Below, in pieces: positions 58,491-64,000 of a stretch of 64,000 bases of DNA. The position numbers were made by a program, and so were the translations under genes. This DNA comes from Marsupella aquatica (taxonomy: Eukaryota; Marchantiophyta). The notes beneath the pieces are model-generated. The model was not told the DNA's origin and did not search any database. It saw only the letters and a program-made list of their open reading frames with translations. Numbering within the stretch: position 1 is the first letter of the stretch; each line of letters starts with the position of its first letter. The stretch is from NCBI GenBank assembly GCA_973895155.1, contig OZ316892.1:4836001-4900000 (forward strand). Reading direction: 5' to 3'.

Positions 58491-61381
58491 AAGAGATTGT
58501 ATGCCACTAAGGGTACATCTAAGCTAATGACTTGGCATCATGAGAACAAGAGCAAGGACAACATGGTGCGACATCCAGCAGATTCAAAGGCATGGAAACA
58601 TGTGGACACAGAGATCGACCCTGCTTTTGCTGCTGAGCCAAGGAATGTGCGAATGGGATTGGCACTTGATGGGGTAAATCCATTTGGGAATAATTCTACT
58701 GCCTGGTCTACATGGCCAATCCTGCTATTGAATTATAATATCCCTCCTTGGCTTTCCACAAAGAAGTTCTTTGTCATGCTGGCTCTTCTAATTCCAGGTC
58801 CTGTGTCTGTAAGCGAGGAACAATTTGATGTATACATGGCTCCACTTGTGGATGATCTTGAGACATTATGGTCAGAAGGAGTAGATTGTTTTGATGTTCT
58901 ACCAAGGCTAGGATTGCAGCAACAGTTCAAGCTAAGGGCTTCAGTATTGTGGACAATCAATGATTATCCTGCATATGGATTAGTCTCTGGCCAACAACAT
59001 GCAGGGTACAAAGGATGTGTGGTTTGTGGGCCAAATTGTGTGGCACAAGGTTCAAAACAGTTGGGCAAGTTACTGTTTGCTGGCCATCGTCGCTGGTTAC
59101 CACATAGGCACTATTTTCGCAGAGAGGAAGTGGCAAAATACTTTAATGGTGAGGTAGAGGCACGAGCTGCACCATGTAGAGTGTCCAGCTCTGATAGGAA
59201 ACGTTGGGGAGAAAAGACCGCTAAATATGTGGAGAAGAAACCAGGGAATGCGCTGGATGATGAAAACTCTCCAGTAAAGAAGAATGGAGTGAAGAGGGTT
59301 ACTGGATTATACAAGCTGCCATACTGGAGTGTAAGTATCTGGTTCCCCATACTGAATCCCTTAGTGTGTAATGTTAAGTACCAAAGAGTAATATTTCTGA
59401 TTCTAACTTAGTTTGTATTGAACTGTGCATCCAATGCAGAAACTTCTCATCAACCATTGTTTGGATCCCATGCACTGTGAGAAGAATCTTGCACACAACA
59501 TTGTGCACACTATTTTGGGGACAAAGGATACTCCTTCTGTTCGAGAAGACATGAAAGTCATGGACGTGCGGGAACACCTGTGGCTGGTTCCAAATCCAGA
59601 TCCAAAAAAAGATTCAAAGATCATGCCGCCAGCCCCATACTGCCTCAATAAGATAGAGAAGACTAAGTTCTTAGAGGTATTGTTGACCTTTAAAGGGCCC
59701 ACTGGTTTCAGCAGTTCTTTGGCTAAATGTGTCACAGTTAAGAAGAAGTTATCAGGGCTGAAATCTCACGATTTCCATCACCTCATGCAACAAATCCTTC
59801 CATTGGCAACAATGGGATTACTTGATGAAGGTGTTCGGTTGGCCATAGCCAGAGTGAGCAATGTGTGGCGTACCATCTGTGCCAAGGTTTGGGATCCCTC
59901 ACAGTACAACTCTGTGATGTTGGATGTTGCATTCACACTCTGCCTTATGGAAATTCATTTCCCACCAAGCTTCTTTGATGTCATGACCCATCTGTTGATT
60001 CATCTGGTTCAGGAACTAGACATCTGTGGTCCAGTGAACATTAGATGGATGTACCCAATAGAAAGATATCTAAAGACCTTGAAGGGTTATGTTCGAAACA
60101 AGGCACGTCCAGAGGCTTCTATGGCTGAAGGCTACCTTCTGGATGAATCTTTAGGATTCTTTTCTGAATACATGATCGATGTTAAGGGGACAGGAATGAG
60201 AACATGGGACTTGGAGGAGAATCCTGGTGTTGCAGGCATTGTCTCAGAAGGAGCTGGAAAACAGATCATCTTGGAGTGGAATGATATGATAGCTATGCAT
60301 CATTACATACTGGAGAATGAAGAGCTGGTGGAACCATGGTATAGGTATGAGCATGGTTTATATTGTTAAGTTCTCTGTTGTTTATTATTAAACAGAATTG
60401 AGTTTTGAGCAAAAATTGTGTGGGCCTAGGAGCTGACTGTCATTCTTGCCATGCAGGGTTTATGATGATCAAAAGGAGGCAGTTACCAAGCACAGAGCAG
60501 ATTTCCGAAAAGAATGGATGAAGAATCCAGGAAATCGGAGGAATCCTGTGCCTTATCCCTCTGATTTGGATGAGTTGCCTCCTTTTAGAGAATGGTTTGA
60601 AGTGACAATTAGAAGGCATAATTTTGAGAATGAGTTTGAACGAATGGTGTTGGCAGCGTATAGTGTACCACCTAGTCTGAAGGCACTGCGGTACAGGGCC
60701 TGCAGAGCCTATGGGCACCATTGGAGGACCATTCCATCACTAGGTTTCTTGATTGATTGTGATTCATCTGGGTTCAAGACTTTTGATTCTGGGATGGCTT
60801 GTACATTCACTGAGAAGCGGGTGATTAGGTCAGGGACAACAGTTGATGAATCTGTACAATATATGGGGATGTTGACAGACATCTTAGTGTTGAACTATGG
60901 GCCTCTGATAAAGGAAGTGGTCCTTTTCAAAGGAAGGTGGGCAAACCCATCTTGGACTCCCAAAGCCACTGCAAGTATGAGATATGATGCGTCTGGATTG
61001 TGGCAAGTAAATTTTCAGAAGGAGCTGGGTGCTTCCAAGAAAATGGACTATGTATTGCCACGACAGATAGAATAGGTGTTTTTTTACCCAAATGATAAGG
61101 GGATTGCATGGAGGACAATCCTCCACAAGGAATCCAGGTCTACAAGGGTACTGGGTGATTACATGGAAATTGATTTCCATGATACTATGGATGACAATGC
61201 TAAGTTTCACATAGAGTTGGCAGAAGCCTGTACAACTAGACAAGAGCCTAGACCAAGTACTACAGACAAAGGAAAAAGAAAGTATAAAAGGAAATGAATG
61301 ATTTGAAGATACTGTACAGTCCGGTTTTATTTGGTTGGGAGTGGGATTATACTAACATGGCATGCCATGGTCTAGCAGTGA

Positions 61382-64000
61382 ATGCAGCGAATACCTCCAT
61401 ATGAGGAGGAACGAAATAAGAAGGTAGCAGACAACAATAGAAAATTCAGGGAGATATTGGAGAAAATTTCAATTTCATGTGAGTATAATCTTGCATGTTG
61501 TTTTGAATGTGCAAAGATGTGTTAATATTACTCATCAGCAATATGAGTTGGTTTTTGGTACTTGTCATTCATTCATTGATATTCTCTGATGTAGACTGGG
61601 TGCAACACAGACCGTAGGGCACAAGAAGAAAACAAGTACACGTCGAACTCCTATAAGTGAGGTTACCACACAGAGGAGACAGAGCTCAAGACTATCAAGA
61701 ATTGCCTCAGTGAGTATGGCAGAGTCTGGTGATGAGGGCTCTGAATCAGATTATGACACTGATGCTGAGTACAGTGAAGATGAGAAACCAGAAAGTTCAT
61801 CCAAGGTGAGATTCCTATTACATTTCACCAACATTATAAGGAAACTATAGACATTGGTAGTGATTCTGTTTAATAACATTGGTTTTAACTTGATCTGGAC
61901 AGGAACATCTGCAACCTCCATCTAAGAGCTTGGCAGATGCAAAAGAAACCCCTACAAAGATTGGACCTTCCATGAGTGGCATGGTGCAATGTTACAAAGA
62001 CCCTGTGACTGGCCAGCTATTTGAATGTAAGTAATTTCAAAGATTTTCAATGTATTTTTCAATGTTGATCTATATGAATGTTGGATTCATAACTCCAGTG
62101 GTTTGCATGTGTATAGTGGTGGTTCCATCAGCATCGATTGGGAAATCTGGACACTCTGCAGTAGTGACATCCAGTCAGGGTTCAGGTAAGTCAAATTCAA
62201 TGAAGCGTCCTCCTATTATATTGTAATATTTCTTGTCCCTCATTTTGCAATAGTGGATGATCAATATTGGATGCTCATTGTGTATGTAGAGGGAAGAAAG
62301 ATTGCAACTAAGCAACGCAGGGAATCTAGGCAAGCCAAAAAACAATTCCAGAGAACCGGTAGTGCAAGAAGGGCTGACAATAAGAAGGGAAAATTGATAA
62401 CGGTAAGATTTTCATTGCACATTTCACATTTGTGGCCTACAGTTTGTGTACTCAGAAGCAATTGGGTGTTTGTTTCATTTCCAATGTTGATGACTATCAT
62501 TTATGGTGTTTTTTTCAGATTCATGACAATGATATTGATGATTCTCATCCTAATAAACCATATTGGATGGAGGAGCTACGTGCCAATGTCTTGAGGCTTT
62601 TTGATGTATCAGAACCTGATTGGAACAAACAAGATCCAAACATAATTGCGGATGTGCAGAAATTGATGGAGGCAGATTGGGAGTATCCAGATAAGCAGTC
62701 AGTGTCTGACAAGAAATTTATTAGTCACTGTCGGACATTATTGAAAAGAGAACGTCACAAACTAAATACTTATTGGAAGGATGTATGTAAACGTGATCGC
62801 TCCAAACCAGGACCTCAATATGTTGATCCGTTGAAATGGGCACGACTGGTGGATCATTTTGATAGTCCTGCTTTGCTTGCAAGGAGTGCTGTGATGAAAG
62901 CAAGGAGGGCAAAAGTGGTGAACAAAGAGCATTTTGGAAGAGGAGGGGCTGCTGGAGCAGAAAAAAGATTGGTAAGAATCTTCAGATGGTCCATCTCACT
63001 GCAGGTCTAGACTGTCATTTGAATTGAAGTGTTTATCTAGTATAGGAATAAACAATGACATGATGAGTTCTAATTAAATATTTCAATTGCTTTGAATGTG
63101 ATTATGTGTTTCCAGAAAGCAAAAGGAATGACGAGCTCTGTTATATCAAAACTTGTGTCTAGTAGTCCAGTCCCCCCAGTGCAGATCAGTCCATCTATGG
63201 GCAGTGGTGAACATCGAGGCAGTAGTTTTGTTGGAATTGGATCTGCACATGGATCAGCGGTATGTAATGAAAACCTGTGTATATATTCAATTTTGATTAT
63301 CAGTTATCCATGATGTTCAAATTATCATTGATGATTGACATTGTATGGTGTCTTTGTGTATGTAGACTCCACTGTCCAGGGAAACTACAATTGAGGAACC
63401 AGCTTGATTACTCAAGCTTGAACAGTCTGTGGAGAATTTAACCAAGCTTGAGTTCAAAGTGGACAATTTGACATCTATGATGACCTCTTTCATTGCACAA
63501 AATCAACAGAATCAGTTTCATATGCAATTATCAAATGCAATTGCTACTAAGGTGGTGGTTGAGCCTAAAGGTAGTAGCAGGAAACGTTCTCTTACTTTCT
63601 CAGGTGATGGTGATGGTAAGAACATACAAACTTATACTCTAAACATATTACATATGCAATAGTTTATTTTTCAATTTAGAATGAAGTTTTCGAAGCATTC
63701 ATTGTTTGGTTTTGTGGTAGCTTCTTCAGGGAAAATCCTGTATCACAGCGAGAGAAATCAGATACTTTAACAAGGCAGAAGCCAAAGCCAAGTATGGGAG
63801 AAGCAAATTTGGGAGCACTGCAGGAACCTTGCGTTGTACAAAGCAGCATTGGTAATGGTGAAAGTGATGAGATTGCTGTCACAGATGAACAGATAGTGTC
63901 AAATGCAATTCAGGAACAAGAGGCTACGCCACCTAGGCCTTCAAAGAGATTCAAGAAATCAACCCCTATCACTATCTCACCTAGTGAACGAGGACCAGTT
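61382..64000 (+). pseudogene. Ptta/En/Spm-type (Transposase_24, TnpA-like) second gene of CACTA-2, partial
   Basis: A run of small exons on the plus strand: 61382-61478, 61595-61806, 61903-62026, 62117-62185, 62254-62402, 62519-62971, 63116-63259, 63366-63615 and from 63721 on. The first encodes MQRIPPYEEERNKK, the usual start of the accessory CACTA protein. The sixth holds the family core: WARLVDHFDSPALLARS, KARRAKVVNKEHFGRGGA. The eighth has a heptad-like LEQSVENLTKLEFKVDNLTS (coiled coil). Such proteins bind subterminal motifs and hold the ends together. The joint of exons 1 and 2 does not keep phase in my model, and exon 8 has a TGA at 63405-63407. So the gene is probably inactive, or exon limits are partly wrong. 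Its 3' end is outside the window. Confidence 0.7.

Larger units (their letters stand above)
52855..61075 (+). pseudogene. TNP2-type CACTA transposase gene of CACTA-2 (disrupted)
   Basis: Exons 52855-53840 plus 58496-59330 (one exon split by element P), 59440-60344 and 60457-61075 join in phase to 1114 codons. N-terminal part: YCSCMECKGIVKTTRKTSRQH (transposase-associated motif), then a Cys pair ENGCMLFRNE...NCSKCNQPKM. The Transposase_21 core follows: MRHP-like VRHPADSKAWKHVD, then LALDGVNPFG (first catalytic Asp region), WPILLLNYNIPPWL, LVDDLETLW and GYKGCVVCG. Next are DUF4218 (FPPSFFDVMTHLLIHL) and DUF4216 (LNYGPLIKEVVLFKGRW). Two lesions are visible: the element P insertion between the codons of IPRLK and RLYATKG, and an in-frame TAG at 61073-61075. 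After that TAG the same frame continues VFFYPNDKGIAWRTI to 61297. Family members have Gln at this place, so CAG to TAG is likely. The gene would bind the subterminal motifs and catalyse cut-and-paste in its intact state. Confidence 0.88.
42881..64000 (+). mobile_element. CACTA-2, a very large CACTA (En/Spm) transposon, right end beyond window
   Basis: Begins CACTAGTAGAAAATGGGGCC, a terminus of the plant CACTA type, followed by a dense zone of AAATGAC/GTCATTT motifs from 42925 to about 43320. It then holds a 408-bp tandem array, a PHD-finger gene, a TNP2 transposase gene and a Ptta/En/Spm-type gene, all on the plus strand. At least 21 kb (16.5 kb without element P) lies in the window. That all of this is one element is inferred from order, strand and the absence of another terminus. 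The matching right end and 3-bp duplication must lie beyond 64000. Confidence 0.72.

Noticed and set aside
1-64000. tRNA, rRNA or organellar insertions
   Set aside because: I looked for T-loop GGTTCGAATCC-like and rRNA-like stretches and saw none; the A+T-rich block at 22.6-24.3 kb has no organellar gene.

Overview
This is nuclear DNA of a land plant. The support is a DUO1-type R2R3-MYB, a plant-type RanBP2 zinc-finger gene, GT-AG introns of up to about 2 kb, an EDM2-type PHD domain, and CACTA, LINE and copia elements of plant type. I cannot fix the lineage. Nothing is specifically angiosperm, and a TE-rich non-flowering plant would fit, but that is inference.

Layout. Positions 1-18 kb are genic. 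On the minus strand (1-3.7 kb, running off the left edge) a gene is built from an N-terminal array of 36-residue repeats spliced onto a divergent CNOT9/RCD1-like armadillo domain. After about 5 kb without a recognisable gene, which includes a perfect 25-bp hairpin, a minisatellite lies just upstream of a three-exon DUO1-like MYB gene on the plus strand (10.0-14.2 kb). Convergent to it is a multi-exon RanBP2-type zinc-finger gene on the minus strand (15.7-18.0 kb). A 190-bp tandem duplication lies at its 5' side.

From 18.5 to 33 kb the window is gene-poor. It has a roughly 100-bp tandem repeat, about 1.7 kb of extremely A+T-rich DNA, an unclassified repeat family (called element X here), a broken MoaC/CNX3-like exon and a copia pol fragment.

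From 33 kb to the right edge is a nest of mobile elements. An inverted second copy of element X has been split by a 5'-truncated LINE (16-bp target duplication) and by CACTA-1 (4.9 kb, 3-bp target duplication). It ends where a much larger CACTA-2 begins at 42881; CACTA-2 runs past the window end. CACTA-2 carries nine tandem units of about 408 bp full of AAATGAC/GTCATTT motifs, an EDM2-like PHD gene, a TNP2-type transposase gene and a Ptta/En/Spm-type (TnpA-like) gene. Both CACTA elements are themselves hit by members of an unfamiliar element family. Its ORF combines a plant-mobile-domain-like region with a long coiled coil, and it has TGTGATGC-type ends and 5-bp target duplications.

Functionally, the three host genes look unrelated (mRNA turnover scaffold-like, male-germline transcription factor, RNA-binding-type zinc fingers). 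The CACTA-2 genes would act together in transposition. The PHD gene is the odd passenger, and could link the element to host chromatin control. Several TE reading frames carry single nonsense codons consistent with C-to-T decay.
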